64,000 nucleotides of DNA from Metaphire vulgaris (GCA_018105865.1 CM030847.1:12280589-12344588), one strand, 5' to 3'; shown: positions 52,560 to 63,290, counted from the stretch's first letter. The notes: generated from the letters alone by a model not told the origin. Numbers and translations: made by a program.

Positions 52560-53803
52560 CAAGGTGTTTTTTAAGGAAAAACTACTAGGGGGCCGGTGAA
52601 AAACTTTTAAAATTCCGGATGAAAACTAATTTTGGCACTTCCCGATTTTAGTTTATTAATTGATTGATTGATTGAAATTTTTTATTTCAACTCAACTTAT
52701 TTCATACATAAGCCCACTTTTACCGTCAGTAGCAATCCAGAATACTGAGCTCCAGTGAAGTAGCGAGGGGCAGCGGGTGCGAACTGCTTTTAGCCTCTTT
52801 TTCCTGTTATGACTAGATTTTCCAATCCATCCTTTCTAATTAGATGTCCGAAAAATTCCAACTGTCGCTTTCATATGCTTTTTAGCAATTTTCTTTTTTA
52901 CACCAAAAGCTTTTAGTACTTCCTCATTGGTTATTTTTTCTGTCCATGGAATTTTTTGCATACGCCTGAGAAACCACATCTCTGCAGATTCATGTTCCCT
53001 TTCTGTTGATTTTGTCAATGTCCATGTTTCTGACCCATACATCAGAACTGCCCAAACACATAACTTTGAAGAATTCTGAGCCATGTTGTTGTTGTTGTAA
53101 TGTGTTTATTTGTGAGGATCTTTCTAAGTTGATTGAAGGTTGTCTTCGCCATTCCTATTCTAGTTTCAACGTCCTTTTCACTTCTTCCATCGCTTGTGAA
53201 AATGCTTCTTAGATATTTGAACTTTGTTACCTGTTTTATTTCTATCCCCCTATATATATTGTAGTCTGCACATAGGAATTTCTTTTTTATTATTACCGTG
53301 CAGCACGTCTTTTTGTATTTATTCTTACCGGTACTCCTTTCTTTTCACTCTCTTCTCTTAATCTGTCTAATAATCTTTGTAGTTTTCTTTCTGTGTCTGC
53401 CATTAGTGTGGTGTCATCTGCGTATCGTTCATTCCTCAGTTAGATTAACACAAGAAGTCGACATTGCACAAGCAAAAATATATGCTAAACAGCGTTAGCC
53501 CAATAAAGAAAAACTAGGAATAACCTCTAGGGGGCCTTTTTTATGAAAGGTGGACCGCCATAATTACTGTGGGGGCCAGGAAAACAACTGGGGCGGCCCC
53601 GTAGTCTACATGTTAAAAAACACCTTTGGCCATAGGTTATATGACTACTTCAGACTTTTCATACCATGCCTACCAAGAGAGAAAAACTAGGAATAACCTC
53701 TAGGGGGGCCTTTTTATGAAAGGGGGGCCGCCATAATTACTGCGGAGGCCAGGAAAACTACTAGGGGGGCCCCGGCCCCGTAGTTAACATGTTAAAAAAC
53801 ACC
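52560..53803. mobile_element. Possible composite element with GGTGTTTTTTAA ends
   Basis: AAGGTGTTTTTTAAGGAAAA with CTACTAGGGGGCCGG (52560-52598) is mirrored at 53762-53803 by CCGGCCCCGTAGTTAACATG and TTAAAAAACACC. Inside are a decayed LINE fragment and, at the right, two copies of a roughly 120-bp unit (53507-53625 and 53678-53803) starting GAAAAACTAGGAATAACCTC. No clear duplication at the edges, so boundaries are tentative. Confidence 0.5.
52800..53445 (-). pseudogene. RTE-like LINE RT fragment
   Basis: On the minus strand, from about 53440: NERYADDTTLMADTERKLQR with LLDRLREESEKKG (the catalytic box and the following helix), a decayed centre, then AVLMYGSETWTLTKSTERE, FLRRMQKIPWTEKITNEEV. 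A (CAA)n run sits at 53083-53098. Multiple frameshifts. Confidence 0.8.
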
Positions 53804-54154
53804 GTGGTCTCTCTTTATCTCCCTCTCCTGCTCTTGCCTTTCTCTTTAATGTGCCCGCCATTAGCAGTGGACGGCCGCATTACAACGTAAACAATTGCAC
53901 AGGTGGCCCCTCTCTCTCGGGCGACTCTCTCTACCTTCGTCACTGTCTCTCTCTCACACTCCCTCCCTTCTCCCTCCCTCCCTCTCTCCTCTCCGTCTCT
54001 TGCCCCTTGGTTGCGGGCAATTGACTCTGAGGAATTCCGACACCCAGCCACACTGATTTAGGGAGATGGTGTGGACAGAATTCGTCCATTTAATTGTTCC
54101 CATTGGCAATTGTTCCCATTGGCAAGCGAGCGGGGGAGGTTTCATGGGTGAAAA

Positions 54155-54223
54155 CATGGCTTTCGTTATACTGTACTTGGCAGTGTACTTAACAGTACCC
54201 TGTACAGCATAACGAAAGCCATG
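54155..54223. repeat. Long hairpin, 22-bp arms
   Basis: The arm 54155-54176 (starting CATGGCTTTCGTTAT) and the arm 54202-54223 (ending ATAACGAAAGCCATG) are inverse complements with a single mismatch, around a 25-nt spacer. Confidence 0.92.
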
Positions 54224-54434
54224 CTTTGACAGTGAAATGCACCTGAGTGTGTGGCAATGGCGAGATTAACGAGGTCAAATTACATAGGACCAAACCCAAT
54301 GCCTTGATGGCGAGAGGCGAGGGTGGCAGCTTTTCGAGGTAGAATGCATGGCAGGAAATCCGTTCCAGACCAACGCGTGGCGAGAGGCGAGTTTGACGGC
54401 TTAACGGAGGGCGAGATAGCGAGGTTTTACTGTA

Positions 54435-54699
54435 TTTGGTCTTTCCAAAAGACAGCTTTATATTTTTTATGTACCAAATGTTGGGCTCACCTGTGGAAAA
54501 GAGCTCCATGCTATTCCAATACCACCCTCAAAATTTATGCTCAGCATTCTCCATTGTTATCCAATTTCTGATTGAACTGAGCTCAAGCAAAAAATTCTTA
54601 CCTATGCAGCATTTCAAGGTTAAGCACCTTCTTACAAAATCAAACTTTTCATAATACCTTTTTCCATTACACATTGTCTGTTCCACTCCAGTGACTGTA
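54435..54699. other. No gene seen
   Basis: Unclassified stretch. Confidence 0.35.
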
Positions 54700-54960
54700 G
54701 AGACGCTCAGATCTCTAGATCACACATCGCTCTCATTCAGTCTCAGGCATTCGAAGTAACTGGACCTACTCTTTGGAATGGGCTGACCTCATTCATGCAC
54801 AAATCACTTCTTACCTTTTCACAAAGTTCACTGTGAAAACTAGTCTCAATTTTTATTAAGCAACCCCAAAGCCAGGAGAACCTCTCAGTAGACAAAAAAG
54901 ACACTATACAAATCGTAAAACACATTACATTTAATAGAATCTGTCAACTTAACATATGCA
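54700..54960 (+). pseudogene. LINE C-terminal fragment, decayed
   Basis: A frame reads RSHIALIQSQAFEVTGPTLW with NGLTSFMHKSLLTFSQS, resembling the S-F-V-GP-LWN-LP block at the end of CR1-group ORF2. No tail module is preserved. Confidence 0.5.
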
Positions 54961-55677
54961 CAAATGAACAGTAGTTGATTTTAAAATTTAAAAAAAAACA
55001 TTTCAATATTTAACACAAGAATGAAACGGTTAAACATATATATATATATATATATATATAGAAAACCCAATTTACAGGGTACACACAATAAGCATACAAA
55101 ATAAAACACTCGACTCATCACAGAAAATCTTTTGTATATAAGTTGATAATATTGTGCATAAGCCAAGAATTGTTTATGAACTCAAATAGCAGAATTTATT
55201 TTTATTTAGCAACTAAAGCTATAAAATAAATCAGTCAATTAATTGTACAGCTCTGTTATAGTCTTAATCTCTAATTTAGGAGTGTCCTGAGAAACCCTGA
55301 GAGTTGAGAGGAATTAATGCATAAACAGAAAGCAAAGAAAGATGTTAATGAATGGAAGATTGGAGAGGCAATGCAGAATAACTTCCTTAAGAGTGCTTGT
55401 TCTAAAATTTTATAGATAAACGTACATCACGATTTCATTGCTTTATATTTGTGTTTTTTATTTTTGTGAGTTGCTAAAATGGATGGAGTCTTTCTCATTT
55501 ATTTCATCATAAATGTGTGAATCTGAGAGTTAGGATTTTATAAGAGTCTGACTCTGAAGTCACAATACATTAGATTTATTGAAAATTTTATGTTTCAATG
55601 TTCCATGATAAAACTTATTGAGTTAATTTAGGTTTATTTTCAGCTTAGTAATATTAGGCAATGCAATGTGACAAAAT
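54961..55677. other. No gene; (TA)n microsatellite at 55036-55060
   Basis: Apart from the TA run, the DNA is AT-rich and unclassified. Confidence 0.5.
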
Positions 55678-55932
55678 ATTTGCATAGCGCCTCTTCTCTC
55701 AGAAGCGCTCCCGCTGCAATAACTGCATATTAGCAAAGAGATGTTTTAAGTCATTTCAAAAAGAGGGCCATAGAATTAGGAGTTGCTAAGCCACGATTAC
55801 TGGCGTCAAGAGCATTCCAAAGGATAGGGCCAACTGGTTCAAGACCTCGTTTCAGGAGCAAGGAGATTCGTGCTTGGGGCACTGAGAAGACCATGGGTTG
55901 TAAACTGAAGACATGGCCAACCTGGGATATAG

Positions 55933-57449
55933 CTAAGAGGATGGAGTAGCTCTAAAAGGTAAGATAGTTGCACCAAAAAGAGAGAGTGCAACTGCTCTCA
56001 ACATATGGAACTCAACTTGAGCAGGATAAGGCAGCCAGTGTAGAACTGACATCATATATTCACTAATGTGATCACGTCTTGTGACACCAGCAATCACCCT
56101 GGGTGCCGAACGAAGAACCATCTGGAGTTTATCAAGTCGCACCGATAGAAGACCAGCAAAGAGTGAACCACAGTAGTCAAGCCTTGAGCAAATAAATGCA
56201 TGAATCAAAGTAGAAGCGGATGGCATGTCTAATGTAAGTTGAATCACTCTAAGCGTGACCTACCGGGCTCTCCATGATCCCACATGTCCGGAATATATTT
56301 CCGCTCTACTACGGACCCCGCAGATGACGGATGAGCGCCGACAACTTCGCTCCAGTACTCGATTACTGTTGTATGTCCCTCCTCCGCTCAAGACTGCAAA
56401 GCTAGGCGAAAGATCCATCAGTCGAGGGAACCCGCATCTCTAGAACTCTCTCCCTGAATATGTCACCAAGGCCACCTCCTACGAAGTCTTCTCTAAGAAC
56501 CTCAAGACGCATTTATTTAGTTTTTCGTATGCATGTTGATGTAAAGCACTCTTGTTTTTGACTGTTAGCCATGCTATTGCGCTGCATAAATTGTCCGGGA
56601 TAGAATAGAATAGAATAAGCTGGCGGAGATGAAAGAAGCAACTGCGACAAAGTGAGTTAATATAATATCATAAAGGTTAGCTCAGAGTCAAGAATTATGC
56701 CAAGATCACAGACTGAAGAGGAGATAGGTCATGGAAGGCAGACTGCATAGACAGATGATCAAATTTTGAGAGCTGACCTCGAGTACCAAACCAGATGAGC
56801 TGAGTTTTAGCTGGATTAAGTAAAAGACGATTTGAGTGTATCCATGAACAAAGTAAGTCAGAGGTTTCAACAAATTCACAAGCGATCTGTGTTGCATTAG
56901 TGGAACTACAGTGTAGAAAGTGAATAGGCCTGAATATCATCAGCGTACATAAGTGTTCTAAAATTATAAGGAGCAAACAGGCGTGCAACATCGTCAGTTT
57001 ATAGTATGTACAAAAGCGGCCCAAGGACCGAACCCTGAGGGACTCCACATGTGACTGGCACTTCACGGGAGTAGGTAGAACCAAGCGATGCAATCAGGCG
57101 GCATTAAGAGAGATAGGATTTCAACCAGGCCAGAGGAACACCAGAGACACCAAATGAGACAGAGAGGTGCTGTAGAAGAATATTGTGGTCAACTGTGTCA
57201 AAAGCAGCATTGACATCAAATAGGACAAGGAGAGTGACTTCTGACCGATCAAAAGCCCTATAGAGATCTGAGAGAAAATGCAAGAGAAGCGTTTCAGTGG
57301 AGTGTGAGGCACAGAAACCAGACTGGTATTTCGGCAGCAAGTCATTAGCCTCAAGATATGGAAGCAGCTGAAAAGTGACAACCTTCTCAAGGACCTTAAA
57401 TAAAAAACTGAAGTTTGAGATAGGGCAATATGAAAAGATGGTCCTGGGG
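55933..57449 (-). pseudogene. LINE reverse transcriptase and C-terminal region (lineage G)
   Basis: From 57449: YCPISNFSFLFKVLEKVVTF, YQSGFCASHSTETLLLHFLS, VLFDVNAAFDTVDHNILLQH, GVPLAWLKSYLS. After a frameshift comes a segment with damaged RT core (MIFRPIHFLHCS where relatives have YADD), then HSNRLLLNPAKTQLIWFGTR. Past the nested LINE: ALIHAFICSRLDYC-type block (STLIHAFICSRLDYCGSLFA), HISEYMMSVLHWLPYPAQVE. Several stops. No endonuclease is present. Confidence 0.82.
56252..56625 (+). mobile_element. L2/CR1-like LINE 3' fragment, nested
   Basis: Reads TYRALHDPTCPEYISALLRT, TDERRQLRSSTRLLLYVPPP and LKTAKLGERSISRGNPHL, then a frame loss and KTHLFSFSYAC. The 3' module (AAAGCACTCTTGTTTTTGAC ... 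TTGCGCTGCATAAATTGTC) and an (AATAG)n tail follow. Closest to family D. It lies in opposite orientation within LINE G. Confidence 0.85.
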
Positions 57450-59109
57450 TCCATAAGCATACGGAATAGGACGGCCACAGCTGGAACGGCGACCTACTCC
57501 CTGTACGGCGGGCCTTCCCTTGCGACGTACTCGGCCCCTACTGTTGAAGAAGTCACAGCCATGGTAATGTCGTCTCCGAATAAGCAGTGTTGCACAGATC
57601 CACTGCCGATGTGGCTCCTCAAAGAGTCGATCGGCGTGCTAGCCCCATTTCTGAGAACGCTCATGTCCATCTCACTCGAGACTGGAGAATTTCCATCGGC
57701 CTGGAAGCACGCTATCGTGACGCCACATCTCAAGCGACCGGGCCTTGATCAATCGGATGAACCCAACTACAGGCCAGTATCAAACGTTCCTTTCCTATCG
57801 AAACTATTGGAGAGGATCGTTAACAAACAGCTGGTCGCATTTCTGATCTCAAATGGTCTGATGCCCAAAGATCAGTCCGCCTATCGGCTGGGCCATTCTA
57901 CGGAGACAGCTGTCCTAAAGATTTTCAGCGACATTATCGATGCAATAACAAATGGGCGTATGGCACTTCTATGCCTACTCGATCTTTCCGCTGCCTTCGA
58001 CGTAGTCGACCACGAGATTCTGATTCGTCGCCTCGAGGTATCCTACGGCCTGAAGGGCCTCGCCTTGACCTGGATTAAGAGCTACCTCACCAACCGAACG
58101 CAGTCAGTCTGGTGGAACGATTGTATGTCTGACTCGCGTCGGGTCTATCACGGAGTTCGCAAGGGTCCGTCTTAGGCCCTTTGCTCTTCATCCTATACAT
58201 TGCTGACATCAGACAGATTACAGAAGCCTTCGGTCTGGAGTCACATAGCTACGCTGATGACGGACAGATGTACTCCTCATGCCTGCCTTCCGACACGGCG
58301 ACTACGCGCGCGAATCACTGATTGCATATCAGCGATTGCTGAGTGGACCGCTGCGAATCGACTCGCTTTAAACCCTGAGAAGACGGAATTCCTATGGCTC
58401 TGCACTCCACGAAGGCAGCACCTCATCAGTCGGACCCGTTCGTAGTAGGTGATGCCGCCATCGCCCGTCGTCGACGATACGTCTATTGGGAGTCCAAATA
58501 GACGAGATCCTGTCCTTTCGAGCGCATATCAGCAGCATGATCCGCTGCTGTCACCACCAACTGCGAAGGATCAAGACGATTCGACAGTACATACCAGCGC
58601 AGGCAGCCTCACAGCTCGTACGGGCACTAATACTGTCAAGGATCGACTACTGCAATAGTCTATTATTCGGTCTTCCGGAGCGTCAGTTAAATCGTTTACA
58701 GTCGGTACTAAACCTATCTGCACGGCTAGTCTTTCGAAGCCGCTGGCGCGAGCACGTCACGCCGCTGTTGCGAGACCGCCTTCACTGGCTTCGAGTCCAG
58801 GAACGAATCGCTTATAAGTGTTGCTGGCTCACTCATCGAGCTTTATACGATCCCTTCTGCCCCGACTACCTAGCCACGCTGATACAACGATCCACGGTGA
58901 ACGAGCGACGATCGCAGCTACGGTCTGGAAGTCGGGTCCAGCTGCTCGTCCCTGCTCCATCCAAGACCTCTAAGTTCGGTGAACGATCGGTCAGGCGGGG
59001 CAATCCGCTCCTGTGGAACTCTCTGCCAGATCGTGTGACTAATTCTGACTCTGTTGAGACTTTCAGAAGGAACCTAAAAACACACTTATTTAACATCTCA
59101 TATAAGTGA
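57450..59109 (+). pseudogene. LINE reverse transcriptase and C-terminal region (family A copy 2)
   Basis: The first frame (to 58175) covers SSPNKQCCTDPLPMWLLKES, SNVPFLSKLLERIVNKQLVA, AYRLGHSTETAVLKIFSDII, CLLDLSAAFDVVDHEILIRR. It is lost at a one-base deletion in the GVPQGSVLGP block (reads GVRKGPS, about 58155). The catalytic box SYADDGQMYSS is intact near 58247-58280 in another frame, before a second lesion near 58300. The last frame (58486-59109) has IRCCHHQLRRIKTIRQYIPA, LSRIDYCNSLLFGLPERQLN, LLRDRLHWLRVQERIAYKCC, VPAPSKTSKFGERSVRRGNP and ends KTHLFNISYK. Only small indels separate it from a coding state. Confidence 0.92.
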
Positions 59110-59193
59110 CACACGTGTCAAAGCGCTCTTGTTTTTAGCCTAAGCTATGCTTACTGCGCTATAGAAGTTGTCTGATAATAATAATAATAATAA
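57450..59193 (+). mobile_element. L2/CR1-like LINE, family A copy 2, well preserved
   Basis: It begins inside the linker (IRNRTATAGTATYSLYGG) and runs to the 3' module (AAAGCGCTCTTGTTTTTAGCC ... CTGCGCTATAGAAGTTGTC) and an (AAT)n tail (59172-59193). Copy 1 is at 181-1735. 5' truncated like most LINEs here. Confidence 0.92.
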
Positions 59194-59451
59194 TAAGATT
59201 TTCTGCAAACATCACTGGTCAAAAGCATCAGTTTCCTTGTAGACAGGAAGGCAGTTTTGATGATTTCATTTGGCTTTTGATGATTTCATTTGGCTTCTTG
59301 ATAATGGCCTAAGTATACTGTTGGTTGAGGTGCCCCTTCAAATTCACAGGGTGGTGAAAAAATTGTCTCTCTTCTCCCCTCACCATGGCTCTGTTTGACA
59401 TTATTAATTGCATTTCACACAATACATTTAAATGCTATCTTTCTCGTGTCA
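59194..59451. other. No gene seen
   Basis: A tandem duplicate of TTTTGATGATTTCATTTGGC occurs at 59255-59294. Otherwise unclassified. Confidence 0.4.
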
Positions 59452-60783
59452 CAATGTTCCCTCTAATTTTTGATGGGGCTGCACGGAAAAACATGATGCA
59501 ACATTTTGGTGAGCGGCATTTTTGAAAGTCATACATCTACTAATGTTAACAACTCTATCACATGCCTTTCTTCAATATGCTAAATTAGACATTTTGCACA
59601 GGCATAAGTCTTGTTCCATTATGTCAATGAAAATGTTGTTCAACTTACTTTACATAAATGAGGTTGGTAAAGTGCTACACAAAGGCCCTACGATTTACAA
59701 AAACTGCAAATAAAATAAAAGTAGCTTGAAATTTAGAGCAAAAAAGTTACTTAATTTACTTTATTCATTTATTGCTGGATTTCCATGTCTGTCTTTGGGT
59801 GCGTGTTCCAATGCTTGTAAACCACATTTAAATCAATAGTGTATCTTGATGAAAGATAGAATTTTATGTGCATCAAATAATTATTATCCAAATGATTTAT
59901 TTGTAGCCTGTTTCTAGATTTAATTCTAATTGAATTCATTAGGCTAAAGCCACGTTCGCATCTTGCACTCGATGCTTCGAATAACGGGCGTCCGAAGGGA
60001 GATGTAAAACAGTATTTGCACCCCTGAAAAAATTGTGAGGTTATGAAAAAAGCAAATTTAAATTACTAAAAAGTAACCTATAGTACCAAGTTAAAATATG
60101 AATTTATATAAGAAACCAATGAACTAGCAACCCCTTGGAAAATTCTTTCATATCTTTCGTCAAAAGACCCTGTTTTACACTCCCCTGGAAAAATTTCTGT
60201 GGACGCCCATGCTTGGAATGTGCCACAAATGTCCAGCAGAATCGACAGCTCTTTCATGTCTTCATCCTTCATGACATAGGTTATGACGTCAGTGAAAGTT
60301 TGAATTGATCCCAACCTTTTGAATTGATCAAACCTTTTCCGTAATCAGAAATTTGAAGTTATCAACACTTTCTTCACAGTTTGGTAATACACTTGAAAAT
60401 CTTCTTATGAATTTGTTCAAACTGTCTTTGCCAAATTCAAAACTTGAATCCTTTGCAATGGCACAATGGTCAAATGCTTGCCAATCAATTAATTCATCGT
60501 CTGGAAATCTGTTTTCAAGGTGGCTACACAACAGTTCAATGAATAAAAGAATTGCAACCTTGTCGACATCACGGTCAATTGAATTAAGAACTTGCTCCAC
60601 TGCGTCACTCCAATTAAGTGTTTCTCCAAGATACTGCAATCTTATTTTACATATTTTGGCCTTTACAAACTTAAACGCTTCAATAGCAGGCCTACGGAGA
60701 CTGCACAGCGGTTTGCGGCCAGTGCATGGGAGATTTTCAGCAACTGCATGGCTGCGCAGCCATGCAGCTTAGAGGGAACATTG
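59452..60783 (-). mobile_element. hAT relic with transposase remnants
   Basis: Ends CAATGTTCCCTCTAA and the inverse of CAATGTTCCCTCTAA, perfectly inverted over 15 bp. This terminus is common among animal hAT families. The flanks do not give a clean 8-bp duplication. The right subterminal region carries a 24-bp palindrome (60744-60767, CTGCATGGCTGCGCAGCC and onward). Confidence 0.75.
60078..60639 (-). pseudogene. Probable hAT-type transposase remnant
   Basis: Two minus-strand frames (60639-60328 and 60314-60078): the first has ILLFIELLCSHLENRFPDDE and LIDWQAFDHCAIAKDSS, the second FTDVITYVMKDEDMKELSIL and LLDICGTFQAW. The L-NRFPD-E-ID--AFD pattern resembles the region before the dimerisation domain of ZNF862/hAT-like transposases. 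The assignment leans on the hAT termini around it. The C-terminal PVERxFS block is not visible. Confidence 0.55.
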
Positions 60784-61298
60784 GTCACAAATTTTAGCAA
60801 CACGTAAGCCAAATTCCTGTTAACCACTTTACCGTCCATTAAAACTTTAGATGCTGTCACCATGCTGGCCGTTTATTTTTGGAAAACACATTCTTTAAAA
60901 CTGAATACTCAAATTTACTATATCTCAGGCGATATGAAAGGTAAGAAGATGAGGTATACACCATTGCTTAGTTTTTTATTGCTCTTTCTAACCAACTGCA
61001 CCCAAAAAAATTGGGGGTAGGGTCCAGTCTACGACCTAAAATAGCATGCCACCCAAAAATGTTTTTTCAAAGCTCACCAGTTAAAATTTTGAGTGGTAAC
61101 TCCACCTTGGTGAATGACGAAGTTGTAGGAGAATGTCAGTGGAACAAAAGAAATCAAAAAGTTTGAAAATCGGACAACATTTGGTAGAGATATATTACTT
61201 CTCACCAGTGATTTTAACAAGAACCAACTCCCAAAGGTTGAGAATAAGGACAAGGACCGACCCCCTCAAGGACGAGGATAAGAACAAGGACCAACCCC

Positions 61299-61391
61299 AA
61301 GGACAAGGACCTGCCCCCAAGGACAAGGCCCTGCCCCCAAGGACAAGGACCTGCCCCCAAGGACAAGGACCTGCCCCCAAGCACAAGGACC
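61299..61391. repeat. 20-bp minisatellite, about 4.5 units
   Basis: Unit AAGGACAAGGACCTGCCCCC. Longer imperfect arrays flank it. A translated leucine/serine/glycine-rich frame is an artefact. Confidence 0.9.
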
Positions 61392-61544
61392 ACAATGACT
61401 GACCTCTAAGGGCAAGGGTCAAGGACAAGGACAAGGACCGACCTCTGTCAGACAAAAAAGTCAGAAAGGAAAAACCCAGACAATTTCAATTCAAATCACA
61501 AAATTATAAAAGCAAAAAAAAGAATGTTGTAAAACATAATCTAG

Positions 61545-61690
61545 TCAACTACAATGTTGTATTTCAAATAAACAAGTGTTTCCAACAGCTGATCAGTCAT
61601 GCACGCATGATGAGGTCTAATTATGAGATCACCTTGCGAAAACACTCGTTCAACTGGAGCTGACATCGCAGGGCAACAAAGAATTCGGTT
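61545..61690 (-). pseudogene. hAT transposase C-terminal dimerisation fragment
   Basis: Minus strand: CPAMSAPVERVFSQGDLIIR followed by MTDQLLETLVYLKYN. The SAPVERVFS and L-ETLV-LK-N blocks are the hallmark of the hAT C-terminal dimerisation region. Everything upstream is missing; about 45 codons remain. Confidence 0.85.
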
Positions 61691-62343
61691 AAAGAATCAA
61701 CTCCTCAACTGGTATTATAAAGGAAACAATGACTACACATTTAAAGTAACTCAAAGCAAGCAAGTAAATATAAATCCACATATTACTCTTACCCTGGAAC
61801 ATAATTATCAGTACAATTAAAAATGGTATACAAGTAATTTGGTCCTTATAAGGATTTTTCAAGGATTAAGTTACAAAGGACCATGACAAGGACCGATCTG
61901 CAAAAACGAGGATAAGGATGAGGCCCGAGCCACCAAGGATGAGGATAAGGATGAGGACTGACTCCCCAAGGACGAGGACAAGAACAAAGACTTCAAATTG
62001 GTCTTTAAGGATTTCTTAAGGACAAGGGCCAAGACAATGATTAAATCACTGCTTCTCACCCAAACACCCCTTTGTCAAAAGATAAGTCTTAGTGATGAAT
62101 TATTCAACTCAACTATTCTTTGGGATGGGTGAGGAAAATCAGATTTTTGACGAATTATCAATATATTGATTACATTTACCGAAGGGAATGACACCAAAGC
62201 TACGTTTAACATTTTAGCAAAATTTTTCGTCATGGCGGGTTAGCTAGTGGCCGGGAAAGGTGATGGTGAGAATTCTCGCTATGGCCAGTGTGTTGATGGC
62301 AACGTTTGGTGAGAATTCTCGTCACGGCCGGCAAAGTGATTAA

Positions 62344-62645
62344 ACCGATATTTATTATCAGAATCTCTATGTCACCAGTTGCAGCTCCTAGACAGTACTT
62401 TGTTTCACCCATTCTGTAAAATGAGTGAAGTGCTCTAAACAATTTCCTATTATAAATAACAATAGTAATAATTTTGGAATTCAATTCAAAAATCCTCTGC
62501 TCTCTATACCATGGTCAGTTACAATTTCTTTCACTTCATGCAACGTCTGCTCAGGTTTATCTATATAAACAAAAAGTATTTATCTTAAAAAATTAATTCC
62601 TCCATAGCTGCAACATTCCAACTCGATATCTGTAACATTCCAACT
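62344..62645. other. No gene seen
   Basis: Unclassified AT-rich DNA. TCCAACTCGATATCTGTAAC and TTCCAACTACGATGACC repeat a short phrase. Confidence 0.4.
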
Positions 62646-62649
62646 ACGA

Positions 62650-62985
62650 TGACCCTTCAGATAAAATGATTGAATGCAAAATAGAGGATAAATTATGTGA
62701 AGAAGGTGATGATATTACACTGGAAGAGATAGAAAGGGCTGTGAAACAGATGAGAAAAAACAAAGCCCCAGGACTCTGCAATATCACAGCAGAAATGCTC
62801 CAAAACACTGGTGTGTATACGATCAGATGGCTACATCGGGTCATAAAAGCAGTATGGAAAACCGAGAAAAAACACCATTCGACTGGAGAAAAGCAATTAT
62901 AATACCAATACACAAGAAAGGAGACAGAAAGGAATGCAACAACGCCAGAGGAATCAGCCTCTTAAGTGTAACAGGGAAAGTTGAT
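62650..62985 (+). pseudogene. RTE-like LINE RT fragment
   Basis: ITLEEIERAVKQMRKNKAPG, GVYTIRWLHRVIKAVWKTEK, then (one frame over) TPFDWRKAIIIPIHKKGDRK with NARGISLLSVTGKV. It matches 23431-23800 on the opposite strand almost residue for residue, so it is the same subfamily. It is cut at both ends: 5' near 62650, 3' at 62985. Confidence 0.88.
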
Positions 62986-62989
62986 TTGT

Positions 62990-63290
62990 TTGAGTTTGAG
63001 GTCTTCCTTGATGTTGTCAATTCACCATTTATTGGTCTTCCTTTTCTTTTTTCACTGTATCTTTGTGTGCAGAGCTTTGTATGGCCATCGGTTGTTTTCC
63101 ATTCTGCACACATATCCAAACAACGTTAATCTTCCAATCTTTTCCACAATATTCTTTAGCCCGATCTTCATTTCTTATCTTTTGCAATCTGCTCACACCC
63201 AGTATTTGTCTCAAACAGCACATTTCTGCCACAATTAGCCATCAGCCTTTTTTATCATCCATGTCTCTGAGCCATATAGTATTTGAAATA
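62990..63290 (-). pseudogene. RTE-like LINE C-terminal fragment
   Basis: Minus strand: AEMCCLRQILGVSRLQKIRN with EDRAKE, the block after the RT palm of a different RTE-like subfamily. It then runs to FGHIR-like and SAHKDTVKKEKEDQ. It abuts the plus-strand fragment head to head at 62985-62990. Confidence 0.65.

Larger units (their letters stand above)
52086..54434. mobile_element. TA-flanked pogo/Tigger-like element shell filled by other repeats
   Basis: Ends TACAGTAAAACCCCGTTATC and the inverse of TACAGTAAAACCTCGCTATC, TA at each edge. This terminal pattern is typical of pogo/Tigger-type elements. The 2.35-kb interior has no pogo transposase. It includes a LINE fragment (52800-53445), a duplicated block (53507-53803) and a strong hairpin (54155-54223). 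Confidence 0.7.
55678..57449 (-). mobile_element. L2/CR1-group LINE (lineage G) on the minus strand, split by another LINE
   Basis: The minus-strand copy runs from about 57449 to the 3' module near 55678 (TGAGAGAAGAGGCGCTATGC in reverse). It is cut by a plus-strand LINE 3' fragment at 56252-56625, and its 5' end is replaced by LINE A copy 2. Codon content is lower in GC than families A-E, and the protein is clearly a separate lineage. Confidence 0.8.
61206..62051 (-). mobile_element. Non-autonomous hAT element with internal minisatellite
   Basis: Ends CAGTGATTTTAAC and the inverse of CAGTGATTTAAT, with a perfect 8-bp duplication CTTCTCAC (61198-61205 and 62052-62059) fitting nTnnnnAn. Both flanking regions are rich in GGACAAGGAC-like units in the same plus-strand sense (61250-61440 and 61880-62030). 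The centre keeps the end of a transposase. Confidence 0.93.
60820..62343 (-). mobile_element. TTAA-flanked single-module element, copy j, with nested hAT
   Basis: TTAA at 60820-60823 and 62340-62343. Ends TTAACCACTTTACCGTCC and the inverse of TTAATCACTTTGCCGGCC (15 of 18 match). A single module (TATCTCAGGCGATATGAAAG to AAAATCGGACAACATTTGG, 60920-61190) links it to the family. Near the right end TGGTGAGAATTCTCG occurs twice (62263 and 62309). Excluding the nested hAT it is about 0.66 kb. Confidence 0.7.

Noticed and set aside
59444..60791. 8-bp duplication for the hAT relic with CAATGTTCCCTCTAA ends
   Set aside because: TCGTGTCA and GTCACAAA do not match. Only GTCA is shared, so I did not claim a duplication.
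61195..61455. 86-residue glycine/serine/leucine-rich protein and its opposite-strand partner
   Set aside because: Translation of the 20-bp minisatellite. Both strands are open for the same reason.
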